Source: Staphylococcus equorum (GTDB lineage: Bacteria > Bacillota > Bacilli > Staphylococcales > Staphylococcaceae). Taken from it: 64,000 bases of DNA. The notes under the pieces are model-generated. The model was not told the origin of the DNA. It did not search any database and saw nothing but the letters and a program-made list of their open reading frames with translations. The stretch's first letter is position 1. The number at the start of each line of letters is the position of its first letter. Of this stretch, positions 38,866-49,006 are shown piece after piece. A program made the translations under genes and the position numbers. Location of the stretch: the NCBI RefSeq assembly GCF_029024965.1, contig NZ_CP118982.1, forward strand, positions 1,364,001 to 1,428,000, written 5' to 3'.

Positions 38866-39567
38866 ATGGCAGATAATAAAGCAAAAAAAGAACAAGTACA
38901 TGACGTTTTTCAAAATATTTCTGGCAAATACGATCGCCTAAATAATATTATTAGCTTTGAGCAACATAAGACTTGGAGAAAACGGGTTATGAAAGAAATG
39001 AACGTTAAACCTGGTAGTAAAGCTTTAGACGTATGTTGTGGTACTGCTGATTGGTCTATCTCACTCAGTAAGGCTGTAGGCCCCACAGGCGAAGTCATTG
39101 GTGTAGATTTCAGTGAAAACATGCTCGAAGTCGGCAAAGGTAAAACACAAGATATGCATAATATACAACTTGTACATGGCGATGCAATGAATCTACCATT
39201 TGAAGACAATGAATTTGATTATGTAACCATTGGATTTGGTTTACGTAATGTACCTGACTATTTAGCTACACTTAAAGAATTATACAGAGTGCTTAAACCA
39301 GGCGGTATGGTTGTCTGTTTAGAAACTAGCCAACCTACAACACCAGTATTCAAACAAGGTTATAAACTCTATTTTAAATTTATAATGCCTATTTTCGGTA
39401 AAATTTTTGCAAAATCCAAAGATGAGTATGAATGGTTACAACAATCTACTTTTGATTTTCCAGATAAAGAAAAGTTAAAACGTCTGTTTACTCAAGCAGG
39501 TTTCAGTAATATAAAAATACGTAGCTTTACAGGTGGCGTTGCAGCGATGCACCTTGGCTATAAATAA
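38866..39567 (+). CDS. menG: Demethylmenaquinone methyltransferase
   Basis: 233-residue SAM-dependent class I methyltransferase that makes the last step of menaquinone synthesis. SAM motif I is [16 protein letters not shown] (about 50-65), followed by [13 protein letters not shown]. UbiE/MenG signatures are [17 protein letters not shown] near the N terminus and [17 protein letters not shown]. The operon with both heptaprenyl synthase subunits fixes the role in menaquinone rather than ubiquinone synthesis. AGAGGTAA precedes the ATG. Confidence 0.96.
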   Translation: MADNKAKKEQVHDVFQNISGKYDRLNNIISFEQHKTWRKRVMKEMNVKPGSKALDVCCGTADWSISLSKAVGPTGEVIGVDFSENMLEVGKGKTQDMHNIQLVHGDAMNLPFEDNEFDYVTIGFGLRNVPDYLATLKELYRVLKPGGMVVCLETSQPTTPVFKQGYKLYFKFIMPIFGKIFAKSKDEYEWLQQSTFDFPDKEKLKRLFTQAGFSNIKIRSFTGGVAAMHLGYK

Positions 39568-39593
39568 AAATGAATCAACCAAAGGTGATTAAC

Positions 39594-40547
39594 GTGTCAA
39601 AGTTAAACATGAATAGTGAAATAAAGAAAATCGAAAAGCGATTAGAACAATCTCTTATAAGCAATGATAAAGTACTAGAAGATGCTTCTTATCATTTGTT
39701 TTCTTCAGGTGGTAAACGCGTTAGACCTGCCTTTGTAATTTTAAGTAGCCAGTTTGGTAAAGAAATGAATGAGGATGTTTATCGTGTAGCTGTTGCGCTT
39801 GAATTAATTCATATGGCAACTTTAGTTCACGATGATGTCGTAGATAAGAGTGATAAACGTCGAGGAAGCTTGACTATAGCTAAAAAGTGGGATCAAAATA
39901 CTGCTATTCTTGCCGGTAACTTTTTACTTGCATCAGCGCTTGAACATATTTCTAGCATTGAAGATAACCGTATTCATTCGGTGATTTCAAATGCCATCGT
40001 TGAAGTATGTATGGGGGAGCTATTTCAATTTCAAGATCAATTTAATGGTTATCAAACAATCACGAGTTATTTGCGCAGAATTAATCGCAAAACAGCATTA
40101 CTGATACAATTATCTACAGAAGTAGGTGCGATTGCTTCTGGTGCTGATTTGAAAACAGTTCATAATTTAAAAATGATTGGTCATTATATTGGCATGAGTT
40201 TTCAAATTGTTGATGATATCCTCGATTTTACAAGTACAGAAAAAAAATTAGGGAAACCAGTTGGTAGTGATTTAATGAATGGTCATATCACTTTACCTGT
40301 ATTATTAGAAATGAGAAAGCACCCAGAGTTTAAAGCACAAATACAACAACTTACTCCAGATACAGATCAAGAGACGTTTGACTATTGTATCCAGCGCATT
40401 CAATCATCTGATGTTATACAAGAATCACAAGTAATCAGTGATAAATATTTAGAAAAAGCATTAAACCTACTTGATCAATTGGAAAGCGAAGCTGCTAAAC
40501 CTTTATTTAAGAAATTAATTAAAAAAGTGGGGAAAAGAAATTTATAA
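39594..40547 (+). CDS. hepT: Heptaprenyl diphosphate synthase component II (catalytic)
   Basis: 317-residue trans-prenyltransferase that extends farnesyl diphosphate with isopentenyl diphosphate to C35. The first Asp-rich motif is in LVHDDVVDKSDKRRG (about 80-94) and the second in VDDILDFTSTEKKLGKPVGS. GGKRVRPAFVIL near residue 42 binds diphosphate. ATG 39570 is in frame but has no ribosome site; AAAGGTG at 39581-39587 sits 6 bases before GTG 39594 (MSKLNMNSEIKK), which is chosen. Third gene of the menaquinone block. Confidence 0.93.
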   Translation: MSKLNMNSEIKKIEKRLEQSLISNDKVLEDASYHLFSSGGKRVRPAFVILSSQFGKEMNEDVYRVAVALELIHMATLVHDDVVDKSDKRRGSLTIAKKWDQNTAILAGNFLLASALEHISSIEDNRIHSVISNAIVEVCMGELFQFQDQFNGYQTITSYLRRINRKTALLIQLSTEVGAIASGADLKTVHNLKMIGHYIGMSFQIVDDILDFTSTEKKLGKPVGSDLMNGHITLPVLLEMRKHPEFKAQIQQLTPDTDQETFDYCIQRIQSSDVIQESQVISDKYLEKALNLLDQLESEAAKPLFKKLIKKVGKRNL

Positions 40548-40686
40548 TTACATGAAAAGCATTGAAAGCGCTTTAATTACCTGTTAATATATTAATGTAT
40601 CTCAAAACATAATATTTTATTGATACATAGTCATGTACATTATTACTGTACAATTGATACATAACAAACAGGGGGATTCACACATT

Positions 40687-41136
40687 ATGGAAAGAACATT
40701 TCTAATGATCAAACCAGACGCGGTACAACGCAATTTGGTAGGAGAAATCATTTCTCGTATTGAACGTAAAGGACTAAAGCTTGTAGGCGGTAAATTTATG
40801 ACTGTACCACAGTCACTTGCAGAAGAACATTATGCAGAACACACAGATAAACCGTTCTATAACAAATTGATTGACTTCATCACTTCTGCACCAGTTTTCG
40901 CTATGGTAGTTGAAGGTGAAGATGCAGTAAATATTTCGCGTCATATTATTGGTAAAACTAATCCATCTGAAGCTACACCAGGCACTATTAGAGGAGACTT
41001 AGGTTTAACTGTAGGTAGAAACATTATTCATGGTTCAGACTCGGTAGAATCAGCTAAAAAAGAAATTAACCTTTGGTTTAAAGTTGAAGAATTAAGTGAT
41101 TATACTGGATCACGTGAAGCATGGTTATACGAATAA
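40687..41136 (+). CDS. ndk: Nucleoside diphosphate kinase
   Basis: 149-residue enzyme that equilibrates nucleoside di- and triphosphates through a phosphohistidine. The catalytic His is in [12 protein letters not shown] (about 113-124); N terminus [19 protein letters not shown] and RPFYN-like [11 protein letters not shown] are typical. The frame opens at 40633, but GGGGGATT upstream of ATG 40687 and similarity decide the start. It has its own 139-base upstream gap after hepT and a terminator after it. Confidence 0.96.
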   Translation: MERTFLMIKPDAVQRNLVGEIISRIERKGLKLVGGKFMTVPQSLAEEHYAEHTDKPFYNKLIDFITSAPVFAMVVEGEDAVNISRHIIGKTNPSEATPGTIRGDLGLTVGRNIIHGSDSVESAKKEINLWFKVEELSDYTGSREAWLYE

Positions 41137-41184
41137 CGTTAACTTCAATAAATCATAGGCTTTATGAAATGAATTATTATAATA

Positions 41185-41218
41185 AAAAAGCTAACTGAAA
41201 AATTCAGTTAGCTTTTTT
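41185..41218 (+). terminator. Intrinsic terminator of ndk
   Basis: AAAAAGCTAACTGAA (41185-41199) pairs perfectly with TTCAGTTAGCTTTTT (41203-41217): 15 bp around a 3-base loop, then T. Confidence 0.92.
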
Positions 41219-41237
41219 ATTTTATGTTTAACATTTA

Positions 41238-41268
41238 TTTATACACTATACTTAGTATAGTGTATAAA
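41238..41268. repeat. Perfect 31-bp palindrome upstream of aroC
   Basis: TTTATACACTATAC (41238-41251), TTA, GTATAGTGTATAAA (41255-41268): two exact 14-base arms with a 3-base centre. It stands 20 bases after the ndk terminator and about 190 bases before the aroC promoter. No U-run follows, so it is not a second terminator. An operator or a cruciform-forming site is possible. Confidence 0.75.
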
Positions 41269-41532
41269 ATGTTGTAGATGGAGAGTAAGAAATCAAATTG
41301 AACCTTTGCTTTCTTTTCCTCCTATTAAATAGATAATATTGGAAAATGTTAATATTTCTATATAAAATCTAAAGTTATTACTATAAAAAATATTCAAATG
41401 TTACACTTAAAACATGGAAGTTTTCATAAGATTCAATATTTGTAAATTTTTCTGTTAATTTGAACAATTGAATGTGATAAGATATAGAGAATATTATAAT
41501 TTAAAGTACTAAAGGAACGGAGTGGGAAAAGT
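41269..41532 (+). promoter_or_regulatory. Intergenic region and aroC promoter
   Basis: About 260 AT-rich bases without a gene. The promoter TTGAAC (41460-41465), 17-base spacer, TATAGA (41483-41488) puts the transcript start near 41495, about 38 bases before the aroC ATG. No T-box or riboswitch features are visible between 41269 and 41459. Confidence 0.6.
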
Positions 41533-42699
41533 ATGAGATATTTAACTTCTGGTGAATCACATGGACCACAGTTAACTGTAATTATTGAAGGTGTACCAGC
41601 AAATCTAGAAATCAACGTAGCAGATATTAATGAAGAAATGTTTAAACGACAAGGTGGATACGGCAGAGGTCGTCGTATGCAAATTGAAAAGGATGCAGTT
41701 GAAATTGTTTCAGGAGTGCGTAATGGCTATACTTTAGGTAGTCCAATCACATTGATTGTTACAAATGATGACTTTACACATTGGAAGAAAATCATGGGTG
41801 CTGATCCAATAAGTGAAGAAGATCAAGACAATATGAAACGTGTAATTACTAAACCACGCCCTGGCCACGCTGATTTAATTGGTGGTATGAAATACAATCA
41901 TAGAGATTTAAGAAACGTGTTAGAGCGTTCTTCAGCAAGAGAAACTGCTGCACGTGTTGCAGTAGGTGCAGTTTCTAAAATTTTATTAAAACAATTAGAT
42001 ATTAACTTTTATAGTAGAGTGGTTGAAATTGGTGGCATCAAAGATGATATCGAATATGACCTTGAAACGATTAAAGCTAATATTGATAAAAATGATGTTC
42101 GTGTTGTAAATGATGAGATAGCTCAAGAAATTCGTGATAAAATTGACTCAGCTAAAAAAGCAGGCGATACAATAGGCGGTGTAGTTCAAACAATTGTCGA
42201 AGGCTTACCAGTAGGTATTGGCAGTTATGTACATTACGATCGTAAACTTGATGGTAGAATTGCCCAAGGCGTTGTAAGTATTAATGCATTTAAAGGGGTA
42301 AGCTTTGGTGAAGGATTCAAAGCAGCTGAAAAACCAGGCAGTGAAATTCAAGATGAAATCTTGTATGATACTACAAATGGTTACTACAGAGGTTCAAATC
42401 ATTTAGGTGGATTCGAAGGTGGTATGTCTAATGGTATGCCTATCGTGGTTAATGGTGTAATGAAACCAATCCCAACACTTTACAAACCACTAAACTCCGT
42501 TGATATTAATACAAAAGAATCATTTAAAGCTTCTATTGAGCGTTCTGACAGCTGTGCTGTACCCGCAGCAAGTGTTGTAGTTGAGAATGTTGTAGCATTT
42601 GAAATTGCAAAAGCATTACTTGAAGAATTTCAAAGTAATCATATAGAACAGTTAAAATCACAAATAGATGAGCGTCGTTTATTAAATATAGAATACTAA
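41533..42699 (+). CDS. aroC: Chorismate synthase
   Basis: 388-residue flavin-dependent enzyme that turns 5-enolpyruvylshikimate 3-phosphate into chorismate, the precursor of aromatic amino acids, folate and menaquinone. Signatures: N-terminal [63 protein letters not shown] and [14 protein letters not shown] near the end. Length fits the family. GGAACGGAGTGGG precedes the ATG. It heads aroC-aroB-aroA, three steps of one pathway, 38 bases before aroB. Confidence 0.97.
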   Translation: MRYLTSGESHGPQLTVIIEGVPANLEINVADINEEMFKRQGGYGRGRRMQIEKDAVEIVSGVRNGYTLGSPITLIVTNDDFTHWKKIMGADPISEEDQDNMKRVITKPRPGHADLIGGMKYNHRDLRNVLERSSARETAARVAVGAVSKILLKQLDINFYSRVVEIGGIKDDIEYDLETIKANIDKNDVRVVNDEIAQEIRDKIDSAKKAGDTIGGVVQTIVEGLPVGIGSYVHYDRKLDGRIAQGVVSINAFKGVSFGEGFKAAEKPGSEIQDEILYDTTNGYYRGSNHLGGFEGGMSNGMPIVVNGVMKPIPTLYKPLNSVDINTKESFKASIERSDSCAVPAASVVVENVVAFEIAKALLEEFQSNHIEQLKSQIDERRLLNIEY

Positions 42700-42737
42700 G
42701 TAGCAATTTAAAATTTATGAAGTAACTAGGTGAGCAT

Positions 42738-43805
42738 ATGAAATTAGAAACTACTTATACATCCAATAACTATCCAATTATTGTAGAACACCATGCATTA
42801 GATCAATTACATCAATATATAAATGATTATAAAGATGTTGTGTTGGTAGTTGATGAAACGGTAAATAATAATTGGAATGAAAAGATAGATTTTATCAGTT
42901 CTGAATATGGCGCACATAAACTTATCATTCCTTCTGGTGAAACGACAAAATCGTTAGCCTTTTATGAAGAAACGATTGAAGTATTACTCAGTAAACAATT
43001 AACACGTGATACTTGTTTAATCGCAGTTGGCGGTGGTGCTACTGGCGATTTTACAGGATTCCTTGCTGCAACCTTATTAAGAGGTGTAGATTTTATTCAA
43101 GTACCAACGACTATTCTTGCACATGATTCAAGTGTAGGAGGCAAGGTAGGTATTAATTCTAAACATGGTAAGAATTTAATAGGCGCCTTTTATAGACCTA
43201 ATGCCGTTATTTATGATTTGAACTTTCTAACAACTTTACCCTATGGAGAAATTTTAAGTGGGTATGCAGAAGTTTATAAACATGCCTTATTGAGTGACAT
43301 GGAAGCTGTACAAAATATTGAAACACAATACTCTGATCAGCCAGCACTCGCTTCGTTAAATGAAATTGAATATTATTTATTTAAAGGAATCCAAACGAAA
43401 TTAAATATTATCGTCAAAGATGAAAAGGAATCCAATGTCCGTAAATTTTTAAATTTAGGTCACACATTTGGACATGCAGTTGAATACAACTTTAAAATTC
43501 CTCATGGCCATGCAGTGATGATAGGCATTATTTATCAATTTATTGTTGCTAATAAAGTCTTAAATAGAGATTTTGATATATCTCATTATTTTAATTATTT
43601 AGTCTCATTAAATTACCCATTAGATATCATTAATGAATTTGAGTTTGAAACCTTATATCAACTCATGTTAAAAGATAAGAAAAATGATCAACAAGGGATT
43701 CAAATGGTATTATTGGATGGCATTGGCAATCCTGTGGTAAAACACATAGATAAGCCAACACTTCTACATGCATTCACAGATTTCCTAACATATTTTAAAA
43801 AGTAG
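42738..43805 (+). CDS. aroB: 3-dehydroquinate synthase
   Basis: 355-residue NAD- and metal-dependent cyclase that makes 3-dehydroquinate from DAHP, the second step of the shikimate pathway. NAD binding: [20 protein letters not shown] (about 96-115). Metal ligands are Glu in [12 protein letters not shown] and two His in [13 protein letters not shown] and [17 protein letters not shown] lies before the ATG. The stop at 43805 is followed after 9 bases by the aroA TTG. Confidence 0.96.
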   Translation: MKLETTYTSNNYPIIVEHHALDQLHQYINDYKDVVLVVDETVNNNWNEKIDFISSEYGAHKLIIPSGETTKSLAFYEETIEVLLSKQLTRDTCLIAVGGGATGDFTGFLAATLLRGVDFIQVPTTILAHDSSVGGKVGINSKHGKNLIGAFYRPNAVIYDLNFLTTLPYGEILSGYAEVYKHALLSDMEAVQNIETQYSDQPALASLNEIEYYLFKGIQTKLNIIVKDEKESNVRKFLNLGHTFGHAVEYNFKIPHGHAVMIGIIYQFIVANKVLNRDFDISHYFNYLVSLNYPLDIINEFEFETLYQLMLKDKKNDQQGIQMVLLDGIGNPVVKHIDKPTLLHAFTDFLTYFKK

Positions 43806-43814
43806 GTGGATTTT

Positions 43815-45113
43815 TTGACAAACAGTAAAACAATTGATATTAACGGACCATTGATTGGTGAAATAGAAGTACCAGGAGATAAATCTATGACACATAGAGC
43901 CATTATGTTAGGTTCTCTTGCATCTGGCACCTCTACAATATATAAACCACTTCTTGGTGAAGATTGCCTGAATACAGTGGAAATTTTCCAACAATTAGGT
44001 GTTGAAATTACTGTTGGCGAAGATAAAATAGAAATTAATTCTCCTGGTTATAAACACTTCAAAACGCCTCATCAAGTACTTTATACAGGTAATTCTGGTA
44101 CAACGACACGTTTGGTGGCTGGTCTGTTAAGTGGTTTAGGCATTGAAACTGTTATTTCAGGTGATGAATCTATTGGTAAAAGACCGATGGACAGAATTAT
44201 GAAACCTTTAAGCTTAATGAACGCTAATATAACAGGCGTCGATAATAATTACACACCGCTAATCATTAAACCTGCACAAATTAACGGCATGTCTTATCAA
44301 ATGGAAGTTGCGAGTGCACAAGTGAAAAGTGCAATTTTATTCGCCAGTTTGTTTGCAGAAGAGCCGACAACTGTTAAAGAATTAGGTACAACACGCAATC
44401 ATACAGAAACGATGTTCCAACATTTCCATATTCCTATTACTACTGATGGGAAAACGATAGAAATGCCAAAACGAGGAATCGAACATATTCAATCCGTAGA
44501 TTTTCATGTGCCAGGTGATATTTCTTCAGCAGCATATTTTATAGTGGCGGGCTTGATAACAAAAGACAGTGATATTACAATTCACAATGTTGGCATAAAC
44601 CCAACACGTTCAGGTATTATAGATATCGTGAAACAAATGGAAGGGAACATTACGCTATTCAATCAAACAGATGGTCCAGAACCAACTGCTTCAATCCGCA
44701 TACAATATTCACCTGATATGAAACCACTCCAAATTGATGGAGATTTAGTGCCAAGAGCAATTGACGAAATTCCAATTGTAGCATTACTATGTTCACAAGC
44801 TGAAGGTACAAGTATTGTAAAAGATGCAGAAGAATTGAAAGTTAAAGAAACAAATCGTATTGATACGACTGCGAATATGCTAAATTTATTAGGATTTATG
44901 TTACAACCAACAAGCGATGGTATGATTATACATCCTTCAACTATGGAGCAAACAGCAACAGTCGATAGTTTTACTGATCATCGTATAGGTATGATGCTTG
45001 CTATTTCATCATTATTAACAGATGAATCGTTAACTATTAATCAATTTGATGCTGTAAATGTTTCTTTCCCGGGTTTCTTAACGAAGTTAAAACAATTAGA
45101 AAAAGAGGGATAA
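43815..45113 (+). CDS. aroA: 5-enolpyruvylshikimate-3-phosphate synthase
   Basis: 432-residue EPSP synthase, joining shikimate 3-phosphate and phosphoenolpyruvate. The PEP and S3P sites are seen in [14 protein letters not shown] (18-31), [14 protein letters not shown] (about 90-103), [12 protein letters not shown] and the C-terminal [18 protein letters not shown] 43806 is in frame, but TAGGTGG spans it, so TTG 43815 ([12 protein letters not shown]) is chosen, matching staphylococcal AroA. The Ala residue usual near position 100 in class II enzymes is present in the [10 protein letters not shown] stretch. Confidence 0.96.
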   Translation: MTNSKTIDINGPLIGEIEVPGDKSMTHRAIMLGSLASGTSTIYKPLLGEDCLNTVEIFQQLGVEITVGEDKIEINSPGYKHFKTPHQVLYTGNSGTTTRLVAGLLSGLGIETVISGDESIGKRPMDRIMKPLSLMNANITGVDNNYTPLIIKPAQINGMSYQMEVASAQVKSAILFASLFAEEPTTVKELGTTRNHTETMFQHFHIPITTDGKTIEMPKRGIEHIQSVDFHVPGDISSAAYFIVAGLITKDSDITIHNVGINPTRSGIIDIVKQMEGNITLFNQTDGPEPTASIRIQYSPDMKPLQIDGDLVPRAIDEIPIVALLCSQAEGTSIVKDAEELKVKETNRIDTTANMLNLLGFMLQPTSDGMIIHPSTMEQTATVDSFTDHRIGMMLAISSLLTDESLTINQFDAVNVSFPGFLTKLKQLEKEG

Positions 45114-45117
45114 AAGT

Positions 45118-46365
45118 ATGGAAGATATCTATAAACTCATAGACGATATCAACTTACAAAAATTAGATAACTTAGACACTCGTGTGAATGAAGCATTAAG
45201 TTCTCCAAAGGACGATGCACTTTTTATACTTGGTGAAACGTTATATAATTACGGTTTAATGCCTCAAGGGCTCGAAGTATTCCGTACGTTATACCATAAA
45301 TATCCTGATGAAAGTGAACTACTTATCTACTTCATCGAAGGTTTAATGGCTGAGAATCAAACTGATGAAGCTTTAGAATATTTAAACCAAGTTGAATTAT
45401 CAACTGAACGTTTAATGTTAGAAGCTGATTTATATCAACAATTAAATATGTTAGAAGTTGCGATAGATAAATTAGTCGACGCCATAGATATAGAACCAAA
45501 TGATCCAATTATACACTATGCACTTGCTGAATTATTGTATTTTGACGGACAATACTTACGTGCAGTTTCTGAATACGAAACTGTGCTTGAAACAGGCGAA
45601 TATCAAGTGAATGGCACAAATTTATTTTCTCGCTTAGCAGATTGTAGTTTGCAAAGTGGAAACTACAGTGATGCGATTAAAATGTTCGATGAAATCAATG
45701 AAGAAGAAATGGTTTCTGAAGATTACTTTAAAAAAGCGATTGCTTATGAAAAAAATGAGCTCTCTCAAGAAGCAATTAATTTAGTTCAAACACTATTATC
45801 TAAAGATCCTGACTTCTTACAAGGCTATTTTTATCTGCAACAACTTTATGAAAATGAACATAACCATGCAGAAGCCATTGAAATTGGTAAAGAAGGCTTG
45901 AGATTAAGTCAATTTTATAAAGAGTTGATGGTATCAACAGGCAGTATAGCAATTGAACATGGCGATGCTAATGAAGGTGTACAATTATTATTGCAAGCCT
46001 TAGAAGTTGATAATGCTTACCAAGAACCACTTTTAATCCTAAGTGATTTATATAGACAAGAAGAAGACTACGAGGCACTTATAGCATTATTGAAATATGT
46101 TGATGAAGAAGATTTAGATCCCGTGTTTATGTGGCATTTAGCATTTGCGTTAGGACAAGAGGAACGTGACAAAGAAGCACAACATTTCTTTGAATTAGCA
46201 TATCCAACATTGCACACGCAATCTGCGTTTCTAAGTGATTATTATTTCTATCTAGTTGAAATCGGACAAATTGAACAAGCAAAAACAATGCTAAATCAAT
46301 TACTGGAATTAGATCCAAGCAATGAAACATGGCATGATGAAGCAGAAAGATTATTATCTTTCTAG
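45118..46365 (+). CDS. Tetratricopeptide repeat protein
   Basis: 415-residue soluble protein built almost completely of TPR-like helical pairs, for example EALEYLNQVELSTERLMLEA, DPIIHYALAELLYFDGQYLR, DAIKMFDEIN and DPVFMWHLAFALGQEERD. It is a protein-interaction scaffold with unknown partners. Its place 4 bases after aroA and 18 before reoY is conserved in staphylococci; reoY works in proteolysis of envelope-stress factors, but no link of the TPR protein to it is shown by the sequence. No signal peptide or membrane segment. Confidence 0.8.
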   Translation: MEDIYKLIDDINLQKLDNLDTRVNEALSSPKDDALFILGETLYNYGLMPQGLEVFRTLYHKYPDESELLIYFIEGLMAENQTDEALEYLNQVELSTERLMLEADLYQQLNMLEVAIDKLVDAIDIEPNDPIIHYALAELLYFDGQYLRAVSEYETVLETGEYQVNGTNLFSRLADCSLQSGNYSDAIKMFDEINEEEMVSEDYFKKAIAYEKNELSQEAINLVQTLLSKDPDFLQGYFYLQQLYENEHNHAEAIEIGKEGLRLSQFYKELMVSTGSIAIEHGDANEGVQLLLQALEVDNAYQEPLLILSDLYRQEEDYEALIALLKYVDEEDLDPVFMWHLAFALGQEERDKEAQHFFELAYPTLHTQSAFLSDYYFYLVEIGQIEQAKTMLNQLLELDPSNETWHDEAERLLSF

Positions 46366-46383
46366 TCAAGGAAGGTGAGTAAG

Positions 46384-46944
46384 ATGAGTAATACCCTACA
46401 ACAAGTGAAAGCTAATTTCATTGAATATCTGCTTTTTCAATATCAGTTTAAATCTAGGATTAGTGTGTGGGTATTAAACTTAATTAAGTCTTCACCTGAG
46501 TTACTACAACAAATTCATTTTGTGGATGAACTCATTTCCGATCATCATATTTTGGAAATTGCTATGGAAGATACTGAGCAACAAGGAATCAGGTTTACAC
46601 TTAAAAACCAGCAGTTGATTAATAGTGACGAAATCTTCAATTATATAGCAAATGATGCTGTGTCTTTTGATATCAAACTGCATTTTAGCAAAGCACAATC
46701 TCGAGAGACTCGTTTAGATGAATTATTATTAATGCAATTGTTACATTCACCATACTATGCTATGTATATGCAAGACATCTATAGTATCCCGCTATCAAAG
46801 CAAAGCGAGTCCTCTATTATCACGCATTTACAAGATAATATTGATTTAAGTTTACAATTGCATGATAAAGCACTGTTTTATCAATTAACTCAAATCCTTA
46901 ATACTTTTGAGTTAAGAAATGTAAATAAAACAATGAAGGATTGA
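46384..46944 (+). CDS. reoY: ReoY/YpiB family protein (UPF0302)
   Basis: 186-residue protein of the YpiB/UPF0302 family. In Listeria, ReoY is needed for ClpCP-dependent degradation of MurA and so limits peptidoglycan synthesis. The conserved region is VKANFIEYLLFQYQFKSRIS followed by VWVLNLIKSSPELLQQIHFV; the C-terminal IDEYN-like part is SLQLHDKALFYQLTQIL. GTG 46375 is in frame but lies in AAGGAAGGTGAG, the ribosome site; ATG 46384 is used. Operon with the TPR gene and the membrane gene that follows five bases later. Confidence 0.8.
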   Translation: MSNTLQQVKANFIEYLLFQYQFKSRISVWVLNLIKSSPELLQQIHFVDELISDHHILEIAMEDTEQQGIRFTLKNQQLINSDEIFNYIANDAVSFDIKLHFSKAQSRETRLDELLLMQLLHSPYYAMYMQDIYSIPLSKQSESSIITHLQDNIDLSLQLHDKALFYQLTQILNTFELRNVNKTMKD

Positions 46945-46948
46945 CCTT

Positions 46949-47551
46949 ATGAATATAAAATCTTTATGGCATTTACTCATTTATAATAAAGGTGTACTTT
47001 ACTTTCTGCTTATTTGTAATTTATTAGGCACGATATATGGTTATATATGGTATGGTAATCAACTGAGTGTATCGAGTTGGCAGTTCATACCGTTTGTGCC
47101 AGACAGTCCAACCGCTTCATTATTTTTATGTATTGCATTAATCGGACTTATCGCAGGTAAGAACTTACCAATTATTGAAGCTTTAGCTTTTGTATCGCTG
47201 ATAAAATATGGTGTATGGGCAGTTATTATGAACATCATTATGTTTATACAATACGACTCAGTTACAATTATTGGCTGTATGCTTATATTTTCTCACGGTA
47301 TTATGGCTATAGAGGCATTTTTCTTTTACCCAAGATTTAAAATTACTATTCTTGCTTTTACTATTGCTGTGATATGGGTATTCCATAATGACATTATTGA
47401 TTATGTATTTATGCAATATCCTTACTATGATTTCATTGCTAACCATGTTGAAGGTATTGCTTACCTCGCGTTTTGGTTAAGTGTCATACCTTTAGTGCTA
47501 TATTTAAATTTAACTCGATTTAAAAAGGATAAAATATTTGACCATCATTAA
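46949..47551 (+). CDS. DUF1405 family membrane protein
   Basis: 200-residue integral membrane protein with about six hydrophobic helices (around 15-32, 55-67, 82-103, 108-122, 130-148 and 168-188). Conserved motifs are YGYIWYGNQL and PFVPDSPTASLF, typical of DUF1405 (B. subtilis YpjA). Function unknown. It is in the aroCBA-TPR-reoY transcription unit by spacing and is followed by another membrane protein gene. Confidence 0.8.
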   Translation: MNIKSLWHLLIYNKGVLYFLLICNLLGTIYGYIWYGNQLSVSSWQFIPFVPDSPTASLFLCIALIGLIAGKNLPIIEALAFVSLIKYGVWAVIMNIIMFIQYDSVTIIGCMLIFSHGIMAIEAFFFYPRFKITILAFTIAVIWVFHNDIIDYVFMQYPYYDFIANHVEGIAYLAFWLSVIPLVLYLNLTRFKKDKIFDHH

Positions 47552-47588
47552 CGTTCACAGTAAAATGTTTATAAAGGAGTGAGGATTT

Positions 47589-48284
47589 TTGTCTTTTATC
47601 TATATGATTATATATTTTGTTATTCTAATGGTATTGCCTTTATGGGCGCAGCACAAAGTTAAGTCTAATTATGAAAAATATTCACAAGTAAGATCGACAA
47701 GTGGTAAGACAGGTCAAGAAGTTGCTATAGAAATACTTCATGCAAACGGCATTTATGATGTTGATGTCGTTGAAGGAAAAGGGTTCTTAACAGATCATTA
47801 CGACCCTAGAAAAAAAGTTCTCGTGTTATCACCAGCTAACTTCAGTAGACCTTCAGTTGCTGGTACAGCAATTGCAGCCCACGAAGTTGGTCATGCGATA
47901 CAACACGCAGAAGGTTATTTCTTCTTAAGATTCAGAACATCTTTAGTACCACTAGCTAACGTAGGTAGCTCAGTTGGTTACTTAGCAGTATTTGCAGGTA
48001 TTATTTTAACTACTATGCAAAGTACTTTAGGTTCTACAGCATTATGGATTGGAATTGCATTCATGTCTCTTGCAGTATTATTCTCAATTGTTACACTACC
48101 AGTTGAATTTAACGCAAGTAGTAGAGCTATGAAACAAATAAAAAGCTTAGACATTGTTAATGAAAAAGAACACCGCCATGCTAAAAAAGTACTTACAGCA
48201 GCGGCAATGACTTATGTTGCTTCAACTGCAGTTGCATTAGCAGAGCTTGCAAGATTTATTCTTATTGCTAGATCAAGTGAATAA
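47589..48284 (+). CDS. Membrane zinc metallopeptidase (YugP family)
   Basis: 231-residue membrane protein of the neutral zinc metallopeptidase YugP family. The N-terminal helix (FIYMIIYFVILMVLPLW) is followed by a domain with the zinc motif HEVGHAIQH at about residue 98, then three hydrophobic helices (about 122-143, 150-172 and 205-225). Peptidase activity is inferred from HEXXH; substrates are unknown. The TTG start at 47589 is well placed after AAAGGAGTGAGG; the next in-frame ATG would remove part of the first helix. Closed by a terminator. Confidence 0.82.
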   Translation: MSFIYMIIYFVILMVLPLWAQHKVKSNYEKYSQVRSTSGKTGQEVAIEILHANGIYDVDVVEGKGFLTDHYDPRKKVLVLSPANFSRPSVAGTAIAAHEVGHAIQHAEGYFFLRFRTSLVPLANVGSSVGYLAVFAGIILTTMQSTLGSTALWIGIAFMSLAVLFSIVTLPVEFNASSRAMKQIKSLDIVNEKEHRHAKKVLTAAAMTYVASTAVALAELARFILIARSSE

Positions 48285-48291
48285 TAATATA

Positions 48292-48334
48292 AATAAGGTT
48301 GAGACATATAATTATGTCTCAACCTTATTTTTTT
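48292..48334 (+). terminator. Intrinsic terminator after the YugP-family gene
   Basis: AATAAGGTTGAGACATA (48292-48308) pairs perfectly with TATGTCTCAACCTTATT (48313-48329), then a T-run. It ends the aroC-led cluster. Confidence 0.92.
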
Positions 48335-48341
48335 AGTCATC

Positions 48342-48401
48342 TTTGCAGGAGTGAAACGACGAAATCTTATTAGAAAAATTAGATTTCTGTCTTGCTTCCA
48401 T
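48342..48401 (-). repeat. Dispersed intergenic repeat, copy B
   Basis: Read on the minus strand, AAGACAGAAAT (48395-48385) and AATTTTTCTAAT match the core of the element at 31671-31730, with similar flanks (TTTCGTC against TTTTTGTC; CTGCAAA shared at the far end). The two copies are in opposite orientation. The remaining part of the gap, 48402-48653, is AT-rich and shows no gene; TATACT at 48617-48622 may be the -10 of the next gene. Confidence 0.6.
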
Positions 48402-48653
48402 TTTTGTTTAAACTGACATTCTTATTATTTCGGATTTAAATCTCACCAAAAAACACATCTAAGCAAAAATATTAATTTACTCACTTTTAAAAAGAAGTGG
48501 TTACTACTTAATTACGTGTAATAATGAAATAAACAAATTAAAACGATTATAGTCAAATAGTAAATAATATAACGGTTAACTATTGCAGGAATAATGCATG
48601 AAGCCTAAAATTAGTCTATACTATATAAGAAACCGTTAGAATGTGAGGCGTAT

Positions 48654-48974
48654 ATGATGAAGACTATGAAAAATATGCAAACTGAAGTGGATGACTATAT
48701 TGGTCAATTTAAAACAGGGTATTTCTCTCCCTTAGCTAATCTTGCGCGATTAACTGAAGAAGTTGGTGAACTGGCAAGAGAGATTAATCACTACCATGGT
48801 GAGAAAAAGAAAAAAGAGACAGAAGACGAAAATACAATTAAAGCAGAACTAGGTGATAATTTATTCGTTTTATTATGTATTGCCAATTCTTTAGATATTG
48901 ATATGACAGAAAGCTTTGATGAAACAATGAAAAAATTTAATACACGTGATAAAGATCGTTTTGAACGAAAATAA
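48654..48974 (+). CDS. MazG-like nucleotide pyrophosphohydrolase
   Basis: 106-residue all-alpha NTP pyrophosphatase of the MazG family. The metal-binding pattern EExxE...ExxD is present: EEVGELAREINHY (about 36-48) and ELGDNLFVLLCIANS (about 63-77). It probably hydrolyses non-canonical or excess (d)NTPs to monophosphates. Single small domain, as in staphylococcal homologues next to bshA. The start is ATG 48654 or the next codon, 48657, after GTGAGGCG; the choice is not decided. bshA follows 32 bases later. Confidence 0.85.
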   Translation: MMKTMKNMQTEVDDYIGQFKTGYFSPLANLARLTEEVGELAREINHYHGEKKKKETEDENTIKAELGDNLFVLLCIANSLDIDMTESFDETMKKFNTRDKDRFERK

Positions 48975-49006
48975 TTTAATTTGAAATAGAAAGGGTGTCC
49001 CACCTT

